A DNA stretch of 41,726 nucleotides from Kineococcus xinjiangensis (GCF_002934625.1 NZ_PTJD01000022.1:1-41726), one strand, 5' to 3'; positions 14,270-23,736 are shown, counted from the first letter of the stretch. Notes: generated by a model not told the origin, from the sequence alone. Program-made: numbers and translations.

Positions 14270-15363
14270 GCAACGAGCGGGAACGCCCCGGGGCGCAGCA
14301 CGCCCCGCCCCGCACCGGAGCACCTGGCCAGCACGGCGGCGACGGTCCACGGCTGCGTCCCGTCCGCGACGGGGAGGCGCCCCGCGCCTGGACTCCGCAC
14401 CTGTGGGCGGCCGACACGCTGATGGCCACCAACTTCCCCGAGCCGAAGTGGGCGGTCCCCGGCGTCCTGTGTGAGGGCGTGTCCCTACTGGTGGGGGCAC
14501 CGAAGGTCGGCAAGTCCTGGCTCTCGCTGGACCTGGGGCTGGGCGTCGCCTGCGGCGGCACCGCGTTGGGGACCATCGCCGTCCAGCCCGGCCCCGTGCT
14601 CTACCTGGCGCTGGAGGACACCCCCCGCCGCCTGCAGTCCCGCATGGCCAAACTCCTCCACGGCCAGGCGGCACCGGCCGGGTTGCAGATCGCCACCGAC
14701 TGGCCGCCCCTGCCGGCCGGAGGAGACCGGGCCATCGCCACCTGGCTCGACGCCCACCCTGACGCGCGGATGGTCGTCCTCGACGTCTTCGCCAAGATGC
14801 GCGGACCCTCCCCGCAGGGGATGAGTGCCTACGACGCCGACTACGCCGCCGTAGGCCGCGCCAAGCGCCTCGCCGACCACTACGGCATCGCCGTCGTCCT
14901 GGTCCACCACGTCCGCAAGGCAGGCTCCGACGACTTCCTGCAAGAGGTCTCCGGCACCAACGGCATCGCTGGAGCCGCCGACGCCACCCTCGTCCTGCGC
15001 CGCCCCCGAGGGCAGAACGACGGCGTCCTGCACGTCACCGGCCGCGACGTCGAAGAGACCGAACACGCCCTCGTGTTCCAGCCCGAGACCGGCCACTGGA
15101 CCATGTCCGACCGCCCCGCCGACGAACACGGCCTCCACGACACCCGCGCCGCCATCCTGCGCCACCTGCGCACCCACGGCCCCGCGAAGCCCGTCGCTAT
15201 CCACGACGCCATCGGGCAGGCCACCGGGCAGAGCCGCGAGCACGTCCGACGCACCTGCGCGCGCATGGCCGAGAGCCGGCAACTTCACGTCGATCCGGGC
15301 GGTGTCTACAGCGCCCCGGGCGACTGGCAGCAACCCGTCGTCCCCGAGACACCCTCGGACTGA
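14266..15363 (+). CDS. RepA-like hexameric replicative helicase (AAA/RecA-fold ATPase)
   Basis: A 365-aa protein. Walker A GAPKVGKS spans 77-84, VLYLALEDTPRRLQSRM lies at about 111-127, Walker B is VVLD with Asp173, and AVVLVHHVRK (His214-His215) follows at about 209-218. This set is typical of the plasmid RepA/RecA-fold helicases of the RSF1010-RepA group. A C-terminal region of about 70 residues reads as a winged helix (AAILRHLRTHGPAKPVAIHD). ATG overlaps the stop of the prim-pol gene, so the two replication proteins are coupled. The natural role is unwinding at the element origin. The call is clear; the partner relation is inferred from the overlap. Confidence 0.88.
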   Translation: MSNERERPGAQHAPPRTGAPGQHGGDGPRLRPVRDGEAPRAWTPHLWAADTLMATNFPEPKWAVPGVLCEGVSLLVGAPKVGKSWLSLDLGLGVACGGTALGTIAVQPGPVLYLALEDTPRRLQSRMAKLLHGQAAPAGLQIATDWPPLPAGGDRAIATWLDAHPDARMVVLDVFAKMRGPSPQGMSAYDADYAAVGRAKRLADHYGIAVVLVHHVRKAGSDDFLQEVSGTNGIAGAADATLVLRRPRGQNDGVLHVTGRDVEETEHALVFQPETGHWTMSDRPADEHGLHDTRAAILRHLRTHGPAKPVAIHDAIGQATGQSREHVRRTCARMAESRQLHVDPGGVYSAPGDWQQPVVPETPSD

Positions 15364-15415
15364 CCCACCTGACGCACCTGACCCACCCGACCGGGAAAGC
15401 CTTCTGAGGAGAGCC

Positions 15416-15676
15416 GTGCGCAGCACCAGGACCACCACGCCGCCCGCCCCGTCCGCCGTCACTCCGATCACCACAGGGAGCCCCGTGCAGCCCTTCGACG
15501 GCCTGCCCGTCCTCATCTCCGTCCCCCGCGCCGCCCTCATCCTCGGCTTGAGCCGCGCCAGCGCCTACCGCCTGGCCGCCTCCGGCGCCCTACCCACCCG
15601 CCGCCTCGCCGGGCGCGTCTACGTCGTCACGGCCAAGCTCGCCGCCTTCGTCAACGGTGAGGAGGTGGCAGCGTGA
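15416..15676 (+). CDS. xis: Excisionase (Xis), helix-turn-helix
   Basis: An 86-aa protein with the excisionase-type winged HTH in its second half: LPVLISVPRAALILGLSRA, then SAYRLAASGALPTRRLAG and RVYVVTAKLAAF. The N-terminal 30 residues are Thr/Pro-rich. GTG 15416 follows GAGGAGA; a GTG at 15485 would give a shorter protein starting at the HTH. The TGA overlaps the integrase GTG (GTGA). The position directly before int is the standard AICE layout, where Xis steers the integrase towards excision. Confidence 0.85.
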   Translation: MRSTRTTTPPAPSAVTPITTGSPVQPFDGLPVLISVPRAALILGLSRASAYRLAASGALPTRRLAGRVYVVTAKLAAFVNGEEVAA

Positions 15677-17040
15677 GCGGGCAGCGCAGCATCCCCGGCC
15701 TCACCGTCTACCCACGCGGCAAGACCTGGGCCTACCAGGTCGAGGGCGAGCGGCATCCCCTCACCGGGGAACGGCAGCGCAAGTACAAGGGCGGCTTCCC
15801 CACCGAACGCGAAGCCTGGACGGCGGGCGTAGACGCCCAGAAGCGCGTCAACCAGGGGCAGGTGCCCCACAACCGCCGCATCAAGGTCCGCGACTTCCTG
15901 GAGCAGTGGCTGGAGGCCACCCGACCGGCGCTGAAGGCCACCACCCACGCCAACTACCGCAACATGGCCGAGTTCTACGTCTACCCAACCCTCGGCAACC
16001 GCTGGCTGAGCGACCTGAGCGTGCAGACCCTCAACGCCTTCTACCGCCACCTCAGCGAGCAGGGCCGGGTCCGCACCGACACTGGCACCGCCATGTACGA
16101 GATGTGGACAGCCCGCCGCGACGAACGCGGCGGGTTCGGCCCCCTCCCTTCCGAGATCGCCGCAGCCTGCGGCACCTCCAAGGCCGCCGCCCGAGCCGCC
16201 ACCATGCGCTTCCGGCGCGGACGGGTGCCCACCCCGACCACGCCGGGCCTCTCCCCCAAGAGTGTCAAGCACGTCCACGCCCTGATGCGGCGGGCGCTGC
16301 GCGACGCGGTGGCGTGGGAGTGCCTGCTGTCCAACCCCGCCGCGCACGCCGTCCTCCCCCGCCGACGCGCTGAGACGCCCGTACAGCGCACCGCACCGTG
16401 GACGGTGGAGGAGCTGGCGCGCTGGCTCCGGGTGGCGCTGGAGGACCGCTACGGCGGCTTGTGGGTCCTGGCCGCCACCACCGGGCTGCGCCGTTCCGAG
16501 CTGGCAGCAGTGCGCCGGACACGCCTCGACCTGGAAGCGCAGACCCTCACGGTGGAAGACACCCGCGTCGTCATCAACGGGCGGGTAGCGGACTCGGACG
16601 GCAAGACCCGTTCCGGGCGACGGATGATCGCGCTGGACGACTTCACGATCAAACATCTGCGGGCCTACTTGGCCGGCCTCGACGCGGAGCGGGAAGCTTT
16701 CGGCGCCAGCTACCCCGATCACGACCACGTCGCCGTCAGCCCGGAGGGACGCTGCCTGAGTCCGGACACCTTCACGCGGCGCTTCAACCGGCTGGTGGAC
16801 CGCGCCGGGGTCCCTCGCATCCGCCTCCACGACATCCGGCACACCTACGCCACCCTCGCCATGGACGCCGGCGCCGACCCCAAGACGCTGAGCGACCGGA
16901 TCGGTCACGCCAACACGAGCATCACCATGCAGGTCTACACGCACCGCTCCACCGGCAAGGACCGCCCGCTGGCGGAGCGGATGAGCGCCCTCATCCAGGC
17001 CGCCCTCGATGCCGAGCAGGACGCCGTAGACGCCTCTTGA
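15673..17040 (+). CDS. int: Tyrosine site-specific integrase
   Basis: A 455-aa phage-type tyrosine recombinase. An N-terminal AP2-like arm-binding part (about 1-65) contains VYPRGKTWAYQVEG. The SAM-like core-binding domain (about 70-240) carries an insertion with a second HTH-like piece at about 150-185. The catalytic domain runs from about 245. The catalytic residues are Arg273 (TTGLRRSEL), Lys311 (GKTRSGR), His386 and Arg389 (LHDIRHTY), His412 (RIGHANTS) and Tyr422 (MQVYTHR), so the enzyme looks intact. It inserts and, with Xis, removes the element at the tRNA-Pro gene whose 3' end lies 111 bp beyond its stop. Confidence 0.95.
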   Translation: MSGQRSIPGLTVYPRGKTWAYQVEGERHPLTGERQRKYKGGFPTEREAWTAGVDAQKRVNQGQVPHNRRIKVRDFLEQWLEATRPALKATTHANYRNMAEFYVYPTLGNRWLSDLSVQTLNAFYRHLSEQGRVRTDTGTAMYEMWTARRDERGGFGPLPSEIAAACGTSKAAARAATMRFRRGRVPTPTTPGLSPKSVKHVHALMRRALRDAVAWECLLSNPAAHAVLPRRRAETPVQRTAPWTVEELARWLRVALEDRYGGLWVLAATTGLRRSELAAVRRTRLDLEAQTLTVEDTRVVINGRVADSDGKTRSGRRMIALDDFTIKHLRAYLAGLDAEREAFGASYPDHDHVAVSPEGRCLSPDTFTRRFNRLVDRAGVPRIRLHDIRHTYATLAMDAGADPKTLSDRIGHANTSITMQVYTHRSTGKDRPLAERMSALIQAALDAEQDAVDAS

Positions 17041-17102
17041 GGGCCGGTTGGCTACACATCTGGCTACAGCACAGGCTTCGCGAGCCCTCCTGCGGCAAAG
17101 CA

Positions 17103-17132
17103 AGAGGGCCCAGGCTTTCGCCTGGGCCCTCT
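17103..17132. terminator. Bidirectional terminator between int and tRNA-Pro
   Basis: AGAGGGCCCAGG 17103-17114 and CCTGGGCCCTCT 17121-17132 form a perfect 12-bp stem with a 6-nt loop. It lies between the converging integrase and tRNA genes. Because the element replaces the sequence beyond the tRNA 3' end, this hairpin is probably carried by the element, or lies within the attachment-site identity. Confidence 0.75.
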
Positions 17133-17150
17133 GACCTGCTGCCTTACCTG

Positions 17151-17224
<74 letters not shown>

Positions 17225-17323
17225 ATCCGGCCGGAGCGCCCGAGAGCGCTTCGAACCGGTGAGGAGCTTACCGCACCGGAGGCATCCCCTGGCACGCGGT
17301 TCCCCTCGCCTGCCGTCCCGACG

Positions 17324-18874
17324 TCAGCGCTTGCGCTTCTCCCGCACCCGGACGCTGACCTCGATCGGCGAGCCGGCGAAGCCGAACGTCTCCCGCAGGC
17401 GGCGCTCGATGAAGCGCCGGTACCCGGCCTCCAGGAAGCCCGTCGCGAAGATCACGAAGCGCGGCGGGCGGGTCGAGGCCTGGGTGCCGAAGAGGATCCG
17501 CGGCTGCCGGCCGCCGCGCACCGGGTGCGGGTGCGCCGCCACCAGCTCGCCCAGGAAGGCGTTGAGCTTGCCCGTGGGCACGCGCGTGTCCCAGGACTCC
17601 AGCGCCGTGTCGAGGGCCGGGACGAGCTTCTCCAGGTGCCGGCCGGTCGCCGCCGAGACGTTGACCCGCAGCGCCCACTGCGTCTGCACGAGCTCGCGCT
17701 CGATCTCCCGCTCCAGGTAGTGGCGGCGTTCCTCGTCGGTCAGGTCCCACTTGTTGTAGGCGAGGACGAGGGCGCGCCCCGACTCCTGCACCATGCTCAC
17801 GATCCGGATGTCCTGCTCGCTCATCGGCTGGCTGGCGTCGAGGAGGACGACCGCCACCTCCGCCTTCTCCAGCGCGGCCTGCGTGCGCAGGGACGCGTAG
17901 AAGTCCGCGCCCTTCGTCTGGTGCACCCGGCGCCGGATGCCGGCGGTGTCCACGAAGCGCCACTGGCGCCCGCCCAGCTCGATCAGCTCGTCCACCGGGT
18001 CGCGGGTCGTGCCTGCGGTGGCGTCCACCACCACCCGCTCCGAGCCGGCCAGCTTGTTCAGCATGCTGGACTTGCCGACGTTGGGGCGCCCCACGAGCGC
18101 CACCCGCCGGGGACCGCCCACGGCGACCGCCCCGCCGACCTGGGAGACCTGCGGCAGCACGGCCACCGCGGCGTCCAGCAGGTCACCGGTGCCGCGGCCG
18201 TGGACCGCGGAGACCGGGATCGGCTCCCCCAGGCCCAGCGACCACAGCGCCGCCGCGTCCGCCTCGCCGCGCTGGTCGTCGACCTTGTTCGCGGCCAGCA
18301 CCACCGGCTTGCCGGAGCGGCGCAGCAGGCGCACGACCTCCTCGTCCGTGGCGGTGGCCCCGACCGTGGCGTCCACGACGAAGACCACGGCGTCGGCCAG
18401 CTCGATGGCAATCTCCGCCTGCTCGGCGACGCGCAGGTCCAGCCCGACGACGTCGCGCTCCCAGCCGCCGGTGTCGACGAGGGTGAAGTCCCGCCCGGCC
18501 CACTCCGCCTGGTACATGACGCGGTCGCGCGTCACCCCCGGCACGTCCTCCACGACGGCCTCGCGGCGCCCGAGGATGCGGTTGACCAGGGTGGACTTGC
18601 CGACGTTCGGCCGCCCCACGATCGCCAGCACGGGCAGCGGCCCGTCCGGACCCTGGTGGCCGCCGTCGCCGTGCTCGCCGTCGAGGAGGGCGAGGTCCTC
18701 CTCGGACAGCTCGTACTCGGCCAGGCCCACCCGCAGCGCGCGCTCGCGGCCCGCCTCGTCCTGGGTACCCGCCTCGTCCTGAGCGCCCGCCTCGTCCTGC
18801 GGGACGTGCTCCTGCCCGCCGGGCTCCTGCTCGTCGTGGCCGTCCTGCTCGTGCAGTGCTTCGTCGGAACTCAC
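17324..18874 (-). CDS. der: Ribosome-assembly GTPase Der (EngA)
   Basis: A 516-aa protein with two tandem GTPase domains, each with an intact G1 loop (GRPNVGKST at 87-95 and GRPNVGKSS at 262-270). G3 motifs (DTGGWE, DTAGI) and G4 motifs (NKVD, NKWD) are present, followed by a C-terminal KH-like domain. Der acts in 50S subunit maturation. The N-terminal 75 residues are an acidic low-complexity extension with EAGxQD-type repeats, common in actinobacterial Der. GTG 18874 has GGAGG upstream and overlaps the stop of plsC (GTGA). It is the last protein gene of the long minus-strand cluster, before tRNA-Pro. Confidence 0.95.
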   Translation of the reverse strand: MSSDEALHEQDGHDEQEPGGQEHVPQDEAGAQDEAGTQDEAGRERALRVGLAEYELSEEDLALLDGEHGDGGHQGPDGPLPVLAIVGRPNVGKSTLVNRILGRREAVVEDVPGVTRDRVMYQAEWAGRDFTLVDTGGWERDVVGLDLRVAEQAEIAIELADAVVFVVDATVGATATDEEVVRLLRRSGKPVVLAANKVDDQRGEADAAALWSLGLGEPIPVSAVHGRGTGDLLDAAVAVLPQVSQVGGAVAVGGPRRVALVGRPNVGKSSMLNKLAGSERVVVDATAGTTRDPVDELIELGGRQWRFVDTAGIRRRVHQTKGADFYASLRTQAALEKAEVAVVLLDASQPMSEQDIRIVSMVQESGRALVLAYNKWDLTDEERRHYLEREIERELVQTQWALRVNVSAATGRHLEKLVPALDTALESWDTRVPTGKLNAFLGELVAAHPHPVRGGRQPRILFGTQASTRPPRFVIFATGFLEAGYRRFIERRLRETFGFAGSPIEVSVRVREKRKR

Positions 18875-19596
18875 CTGCCACCTCCGGTGACGTCGTCGGA
18901 GGCGAGCTCGCCGAGTCCCAGCTCGTCCTCGCGCATGTCGTGCGGGCGCTGGGTCCCCGTCAGCGCCAGCGAGTCCATCACGTGGGCGGACAGGCGCGTG
19001 CGCACCTGCTCCGCGGCCGCGGCGAGCGCCACCCGGCCCGGCACCCCCGCCTCCTTGCTGACGGTGAACGGCTCCCCGAAGCAGAAGTGCAGCTTCCGCC
19101 GCGGCGGGGGCAGGGCCCGGGCCCGCTCCCCCGGCCGGTGCGCGCCCAGGCACGCCACCGGCACGACCGGCGCCTGCGACTGCAACGCCAGCCACGCCAC
19201 CCCCGAGCGCACCGAGGAGGCGTCCCCCGCACCGCGGGTGCCCTCGGGGAAGACCCCCGCCGCCCCACCGGACTGCAGCACGGCCAGCACGGCGCTGAGC
19301 GCCGCCCGGTCACCGTGGCTGCGGTCGATCGGGATCTGGCCGGCCCGCGTGATGGCCCAGCCGATCACGCCCTTGAACATCTCCTGCTTCACCAGGAAGT
19401 GCACGTCCCGCGGCGCCACCGCGAACAGCAGCGGCCCGTCGAGGATGGAGGCGTGGTTCGCGGCGAAGATGACCGGCCCGCTGCGCGGCACCCGCTCCGC
19501 ACCGTGCACCGAGGAGTTCCACACCCCGTGGGCCAGCAGCGTCCCGACGTGCTTGGTCCAGCGCCGGGGGGTCTGCACGTCGACGCTGGCGCTCAC
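18871..19596 (-). CDS. plsC: 1-acylglycerol-3-phosphate O-acyltransferase (PlsC family)
   Basis: A 241-aa membrane-associated acyltransferase that makes phosphatidic acid from lysophosphatidic acid, or a close relative. Motif I NHASILD holds His48 and Asp53, motif III FPEGTR lies at 116-121, and the [10 protein letters not shown] motif IV strand follows. The tail of about 30 residues is acidic. GTG 19596 overlaps the stop of cmk and its own stop overlaps the der start. The cmk-plsC-der order is conserved across actinobacteria. The exact acyl acceptor cannot be told from sequence. Confidence 0.88.
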   Translation of the reverse strand: MSASVDVQTPRRWTKHVGTLLAHGVWNSSVHGAERVPRSGPVIFAANHASILDGPLLFAVAPRDVHFLVKQEMFKGVIGWAITRAGQIPIDRSHGDRAALSAVLAVLQSGGAAGVFPEGTRGAGDASSVRSGVAWLALQSQAPVVPVACLGAHRPGERARALPPPRRKLHFCFGEPFTVSKEAGVPGRVALAAAAEQVRTRLSAHVMDSLALTGTQRPHDMREDELGLGELASDDVTGGGR

Positions 19597-20351
19597 TGCG
19601 GAACCGCCGCGACGTGCTCGACGATCCCCAGGAGCGCCACCACGGTGCCCTCGAAGTCCAGGTCGCTGGAGTCCAGCGTCACCACACCGTCGGCGGCCAC
19701 CAGGAAGTCGGTGGTGCGCGAGTCCACGAGGTCGCGCTGCACGACGGCGTCGCGCACCGCCGCCACCGCACCGGAGTCGGCCGAGCCGAGGTCCTGGCGG
19801 GCGCGGCGGGCGAGGCGCACGTCCTCCCGGGCCGTCAGCAGCACCCGCACCGGAGCCTGCGGGGCGACCACCGTCGTGATGTCTCGGCCCTCCACGACGA
19901 CCCCGGGACGCCGGCCCGGCGCCGGCACCGCGCAGGCGGCGTCGATGAGGGCCCGCTGGCGCAGCACGAGGTCGGCGCGCACCGCGGGCACCGACGCGAC
20001 GGCGCTCACCGCCGCCGTGACCTCCGCGCTGCGGACGGCCTCCGTCACGTCGACGTCGCCCACCGCCGTCGTGGCGGCGTGCGGGTCCGTGCCCATCACG
20101 AGAGGGACCGAGCGCACGTGCGCGGCGACGGCGGCGCCGTCGGTGAGGTCCACACCCGCCTGCAGGCAGGACCAGGTGGCCGCCCGGTACATGGCGCCGG
20201 TGTCGAGGTAGGCGGTGCGCAGTCGGTCGGCCGCGGCGCGGCAGACGCTGGACTTGCCGGAGCCGGAGGGGCCGTCGACCGCCACCACGAGGGGCGCGGG
20301 AGGCGTCAGCGGACCGGGGGCAGCAGAGCTGGGACGTTCGGGGTGGGGCAC
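19593..20351 (-). CDS. cmk: Cytidylate kinase
   Basis: A 252-aa kinase that phosphorylates CMP and dCMP with ATP, in the cytosol. The P-loop GPSGSGKS is at 27-34. The nucleoside-binding DTGAMYRAAT and the VVVEGRDITTVV segment are characteristic of Cmk, and a Lid region with RRARQD follows. The Pro-rich N-terminal 18 residues vary in this family. GTG 20351 has no clear Shine-Dalgarno, so the first residues are uncertain. The 91-bp gap to tyrA contains no obvious signal. Confidence 0.93.
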   Translation of the reverse strand: MPHPERPSSAAPGPLTPPAPLVVAVDGPSGSGKSSVCRAAADRLRTAYLDTGAMYRAATWSCLQAGVDLTDGAAVAAHVRSVPLVMGTDPHAATTAVGDVDVTEAVRSAEVTAAVSAVASVPAVRADLVLRQRALIDAACAVPAPGRRPGVVVEGRDITTVVAPQAPVRVLLTAREDVRLARRARQDLGSADSGAVAAVRDAVVQRDLVDSRTTDFLVAADGVVTLDSSDLDFEGTVVALLGIVEHVAAVPQ

Positions 20352-20442
20352 CGTCGAAGGCTAGTCGACACGCGAGCGCTCCCCGCACGGCAGCGTCGCG
20401 CACCACCCCGGCCCCCTTCGGCCCGCCCCCTCCCCGGGCCCG

Positions 20443-21564
20443 TCACTCCGGGACGGTCCACCCCCGCGCGCGTAGGGCGTGCTGCAGGCGCTCCGCCGCG
20501 GCTGGCAGCACGGCGATCTCCGCCAGGGCCACCCGCTGGCCGGGCGAGTGCTCCAGGCGCAGGTCCTCGACGCTGACGCCCTCCTCGCCGACGTCGGTCA
20601 GCAGCCGCGCCAGCTCGCCCGGTGCGTCCGGCACCACGACCAGCACCGGGGCGTAGCGGGTCGGCGCGCTGCCGTGCTTGCCTGGGATGCGGTCGCGCCC
20701 CAGCCCGCCGTCGGCGATCGCCCGGGCCAGCAGCCCCCGGGCGCCGGGCGCGGCCGGATCCTCCGCGAGGGCCTCCAGCGCGCCGATGACCTGGTCCAGG
20801 TCGTCGCGCAGCGCGCGCAGGACGGCGGCGACCGGCCCGGCGTTGCCCGTGAGGATCTGCACCCACAGGGCCGGGTCGCTCGCGGCGATGCGGGTGACGT
20901 CCCGCAACCCCTGACCGGCCAGGCCCACGGCCACGTCCGGCGCCTCGCGCAGCCGCGCCGCCACCAGGCTCGCCGCGACCTGCGGCGTGTGGGACACGAG
21001 CGCCACCGCGACGTCGTGCTGCTCCGGGGGCATCTCCACCGGCATCGCGCCGCAGTCGAGGGCCAGCGCCCGCACCGCCTCCACCGCCGCGGCCTCCGTC
21101 TCCGGCGCGGCGGTGATGGCCCAGGGCCGCCCCGCGAAGATGTCACCGCGGGCGGAGACGGCGCCGGAGCGCTCCCGCCCCGCCATCGGGTGCCCACCGG
21201 CGTAGCGGGCCAGGTCGGCGCCGCGCTCCCGCAGCTCCCGCAGCGGCTCGCCCTTGACGCTGGCGACGTCCGTCACTACCGCCCCCGGCCAGCGCTGCAG
21301 CTCCGCCGCGACCACGTCGGCGACCACGTCGGGCGGAGCAGCCACCACCACGAGCGCCGGCTCGGCGGCGTCGGGAACCTCCGCGTGCACCCGCCCGGCA
21401 CCCATGTCCCGCGCCAGCGCCATCGCGGTGGGCGACGGGTCGCTGAGGAGCACGTCGACGCCACGCGCCGACATGGCCAGGCCGATGCTGCCCCCGAGCA
21501 GCCCCGTGCCGACGACGCGCACCGGCCCCCGGGTCAGGGCCGGGGAGGTGGGGTCGAGGGTCAC
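20443..21564 (-). CDS. tyrA: Prephenate dehydrogenase with C-terminal ACT domain
   Basis: A 373-aa enzyme of tyrosine synthesis that decarboxylates and oxidises prephenate to 4-hydroxyphenylpyruvate with NAD(P). The Rossmann glycine motif VVGTGLLGGSIG is at about 17-28, GGHPMAGRERSG carries an active-site His, and the VSHTPQ motif follows. A regulatory ACT domain occupies about 305-373 (VLVVVPDAPGELARLLTDVG), probably for tyrosine feedback. GTG 21564 lies 28 bp downstream of the rluB stop. In this window it is the second aromatic-pathway gene, but it is far from aroA and in a different genomic context. Confidence 0.93.
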   Translation of the reverse strand: MTLDPTSPALTRGPVRVVGTGLLGGSIGLAMSARGVDVLLSDPSPTAMALARDMGAGRVHAEVPDAAEPALVVVAAPPDVVADVVAAELQRWPGAVVTDVASVKGEPLRELRERGADLARYAGGHPMAGRERSGAVSARGDIFAGRPWAITAAPETEAAAVEAVRALALDCGAMPVEMPPEQHDVAVALVSHTPQVAASLVAARLREAPDVAVGLAGQGLRDVTRIAASDPALWVQILTGNAGPVAAVLRALRDDLDQVIGALEALAEDPAAPGARGLLARAIADGGLGRDRIPGKHGSAPTRYAPVLVVVPDAPGELARLLTDVGEEGVSVEDLRLEHSPGQRVALAEIAVLPAAAERLQHALRARGWTVPE

Positions 21565-21592
21565 CGCGCGGACCCCCGCGCCGCCCGGCCCG

Positions 21593-22876
21593 TCACAGCC
21601 CCGCGGCCTTGAGGAGCTGCTGCACCTCGCCCTTCGTCAACCGCCGGTTGCGACCGGGCTTGAGGTCGCCGAGCACCAGCGGCCCGATCTGGGTGCGCAC
21701 CAGCTTCAGGACCGGGTAGCCCTCGGCCTCCAGCAGCCGGCGCACGACGTGCTTGCGGCCCTCGTGGAGGATCACCTCGACGAGGGCGTAGCCGGGCTTG
21801 GAGTCGACGAGCCGGAAGGAGTCCACCGTCACCGGGCCGTCCTCCAGCTCGATGCCCGCGCGCAGGTTCTTGCCGAGGTCGCGCTTGACGGGGCCGCGGA
21901 CCTCCGCGAGGTAGGTCTTCTGCACCCCGAAGGACGGGTGCTGCAGCCGGTGCGCCAGCGCCCCGTCGTTGGTCAGCAGGATGAGGCCCTCGGTGTCCAT
22001 GTCGAGGCGCCCGACGTGGAAGAGGCGCTCCTCCCGGGGACCGACCATGTCCGCGAGGTTCAGCCGACCCTCCTCGTCGTACATCGTCGAGACCACGCCG
22101 GTGGGCTTGTTGACGAGGATGTAGACGAGGTCGTCGTCCACCTGGAAGCGCAGGCCGTCCACGTGCACCACGTGGCGGCTGGGGTCGACGCGGACACCGA
22201 GCTCGGTGACGACCTCGCCGTCCACGGTGACGCGCCCGGCGGCGATCATCTCCTCGCAGGCACGGCGCGAACCGGCACCGGCCTGGGCGAGGAGCTTCTG
22301 CAGGCGCACGCCCTCGGGGTCGTGGACGTCGAGGTCGCGGCGCGCCGGCGGGCGCGGGCCGCGGCGCGGCGGCTGCGGCGCGGGCGTGATGTCGTCGGTC
22401 ATCCGCTTGGCGGCGCCACGGCGCGGCGTGGGGCGGGCCCCCGTGCCGGGCTGGCCGCCGTAGGTGGCGCCGCCGGTCCGGCGACCGGTCGACGTGCCGA
22501 ACGGCTTGCCGCCCGTCGCGCCACCTGCGCGCTTGCCGCCGGCCGCGCCACTGCCGGCGGGCTTGCCGCCGGCCGCGCCACTGCCGGCGGGCTTGCCGCC
22601 GAACGTCCTGCCGCCGCTCGTGGCGCCACCGGCGGGCTTGCCGCCGAACGTCCTGCCGCCGCTCGTGGCGCCACCGGCGGGCTTGCCGCCGAACGTCCTG
22701 CCGCCGCTCGCGCCACCACCGGCGGGCTTGCCGCCGAACGACTTCCCGCTGCTCGCGCCGCCAGCGGGCCTACCGCCGCGGGCGGGCTTGCCCGCCGCGC
22801 CGGCGGAGCGCTGCGCCCCGCTGCCCGGACGGGCTCCGGGCGTTCCCCCGCCGCGGCGGGGTGGGGTCGGGCTCAT
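21593..22876 (-). CDS. rluB: 23S rRNA pseudouridine synthase RluB-type, with repetitive N-terminal tail
   Basis: A 427-aa protein. The first 155 residues are a basic Gly/Ala/Lys-rich tail with near-exact 15-residue repeats around GGRTFGGKPAGG. An S4 RNA-binding domain follows at about 187-240. The catalytic domain carries GRLDMDTEGLILLTNDG, with catalytic Asp292, and HEGRKHVVRRLLEAEG. RluB makes pseudouridine at position 2605 (E. coli numbering) of 23S rRNA. Repetitive basic tails are common in actinobacterial RluB and probably bind RNA nonspecifically. The ATG overlaps the scpB stop (ATGA). Confidence 0.92.
   Translation of the reverse strand: MSPTPPRRGGGTPGARPGSGAQRSAGAAGKPARGGRPAGGASSGKSFGGKPAGGGASGGRTFGGKPAGGATSGGRTFGGKPAGGATSGGRTFGGKPAGSGAAGGKPAGSGAAGGKRAGGATGGKPFGTSTGRRTGGATYGGQPGTGARPTPRRGAAKRMTDDITPAPQPPRRGPRPPARRDLDVHDPEGVRLQKLLAQAGAGSRRACEEMIAAGRVTVDGEVVTELGVRVDPSRHVVHVDGLRFQVDDDLVYILVNKPTGVVSTMYDEEGRLNLADMVGPREERLFHVGRLDMDTEGLILLTNDGALAHRLQHPSFGVQKTYLAEVRGPVKRDLGKNLRAGIELEDGPVTVDSFRLVDSKPGYALVEVILHEGRKHVVRRLLEAEGYPVLKLVRTQIGPLVLGDLKPGRNRRLTKGEVQQLLKAAGL
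22580..22745. repeat. 45-bp coding tandem repeats in rluB
   Basis: Three near-identical 45-bp units encode SGGRTFGGKPAGGAT-type repeats, followed by shorter degenerate GGKPAGSGAA units. The reading frame is kept, so unit number can vary without frameshift. Confidence 0.8.
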
Positions 22877-23736
22877 CGGTCCTCCTCGTCGGCGGACCCG
22901 CTCTCGCGTCCCGCCGTCTGCTGCTCGTCTGGGTGGTGCTGGTCCGGCTCGTGCTCGGCCGGGTCAGGCTCGTCGTGGTGCTGCTCGTCGTGGTGCTGCT
23001 CGTCGTGGTGCTGCTCGTCGTGGTGCTGCTCGTCGTGGTGCTGCTCGTCGTGGTGCTGCTCGTCGTGGTGGGGTTCCCGTGGCTGCGGAGCCAGGACCTC
23101 CGGTTCCTCCAGTTCCTGCAGCACGGCGTCCACCTCCGTCAGCTCCGGCAGGAACGGCGCCAGCGGCGGCAGGTCCTCCAGGCTGGTCAGGCCCATCCGG
23201 TGCAGGAACTCGTCGGTGGTGCGGTACAGGGTCGCACCCGAAGTCGCCTCGACCCCCGCCTCCGCGACCAGCCCGCGCGACAGCAGGGTCCGCATCACGC
23301 CGTCCACGCTGACGCCGCGCACCGCCGAGACCCGGGCGCGGCTCACCGGCTGCCGGTACGCCACGATCGCCAGGGTCTCCAGCGCCGCCTGCGTCAGCTT
23401 GGCGGTCTGCCCGTCGAGGAGGAACGCCTCCACCACCCCGGCGTGTTCCGGCCGGGAGAACATCCGCCAGCCGCCGGCGACCTCGCGCAGCTCGAAGCCG
23501 CGGCCCTCGTCGGAGTACTCCCCCGCCAGGTCGCGCAGGACAGCCGTGATCGTCGCCTCGTCGCTGTCCGTGGCACGCGCCAGCGCCGTCACCCCGACCG
23601 GGTCGTCGGCGACCATCAGCACCGCCTCCAGCGCCGGGCGCAGCCGCGCCCGCTCACCGTCGTCCAGCCCCGGCTCGTCCTGCACCGGCTCGCCCGGCCC
23701 GTACCCGTCCTCCAGGGCGCTTCCCGCCTCGCTCAT
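22873..23736 (-). CDS. scpB: Segregation and condensation protein ScpB, with His-rich tail
   Basis: A 287-aa protein. Two winged-helix domains (about 28-180, with KLTQAALETLAIVAYRQPVS as the family signature) bind the kleisin ScpA in the SMC-ScpAB complex, which compacts and separates chromosomes. The C-terminal 85 residues are disordered and acidic, and contain seven tandem HHDE[QP] units at 223-257. The ATG overlaps the scpA stop, and its own stop overlaps the rluB start, so scpA-scpB-rluB form a coupled block. The tail exceeds the usual family length (about 180-220 residues) and resembles a histidine-rich metal-binding stretch. Confidence 0.93.
   Translation of the reverse strand: MSEAGSALEDGYGPGEPVQDEPGLDDGERARLRPALEAVLMVADDPVGVTALARATDSDEATITAVLRDLAGEYSDEGRGFELREVAGGWRMFSRPEHAGVVEAFLLDGQTAKLTQAALETLAIVAYRQPVSRARVSAVRGVSVDGVMRTLLSRGLVAEAGVEATSGATLYRTTDEFLHRMGLTSLEDLPPLAPFLPELTEVDAVLQELEEPEVLAPQPREPHHDEQHHDEQHHDEQHHDEQHHDEQHHDEQHHDEPDPAEHEPDQHHPDEQQTAGRESGSADEEDR
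22966..23070. repeat. 15-bp coding minisatellite in scpB (His-His-Asp-Glu-Gln)
   Basis: Seven perfect or near-perfect 15-bp units encode HHDEQ six times and HHDEP once. The nucleotide units are almost identical, which indicates recent expansion by slippage or recombination. Confidence 0.9.

Larger units (their letters stand above)
7125..17040. mobile_element. Actinomycete integrative and conjugative element (pSAM2-like AICE), backbone
   Basis: The set is diagnostic: XRE regulator, HD-domain nucleotidase, small DUF6284 and membrane proteins, RRQRL-type zinc protein, FtsK/TraB-like translocase, prim-pol, RepA-like helicase, excisionase and tyrosine integrase. The integrase lies next to a tRNA-Pro, the tRNA type also used by pSAM2. 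AICEs transfer double-stranded DNA with a single FtsK-like pump and replicate after excision. The right limit is probably the 3' end of the tRNA at about 17151-17195. The left limit is unknown because no copy of the tRNA 3' end is seen to the left, so 1-7125 may be cargo or neighbouring chromosome. Confidence 0.9.
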
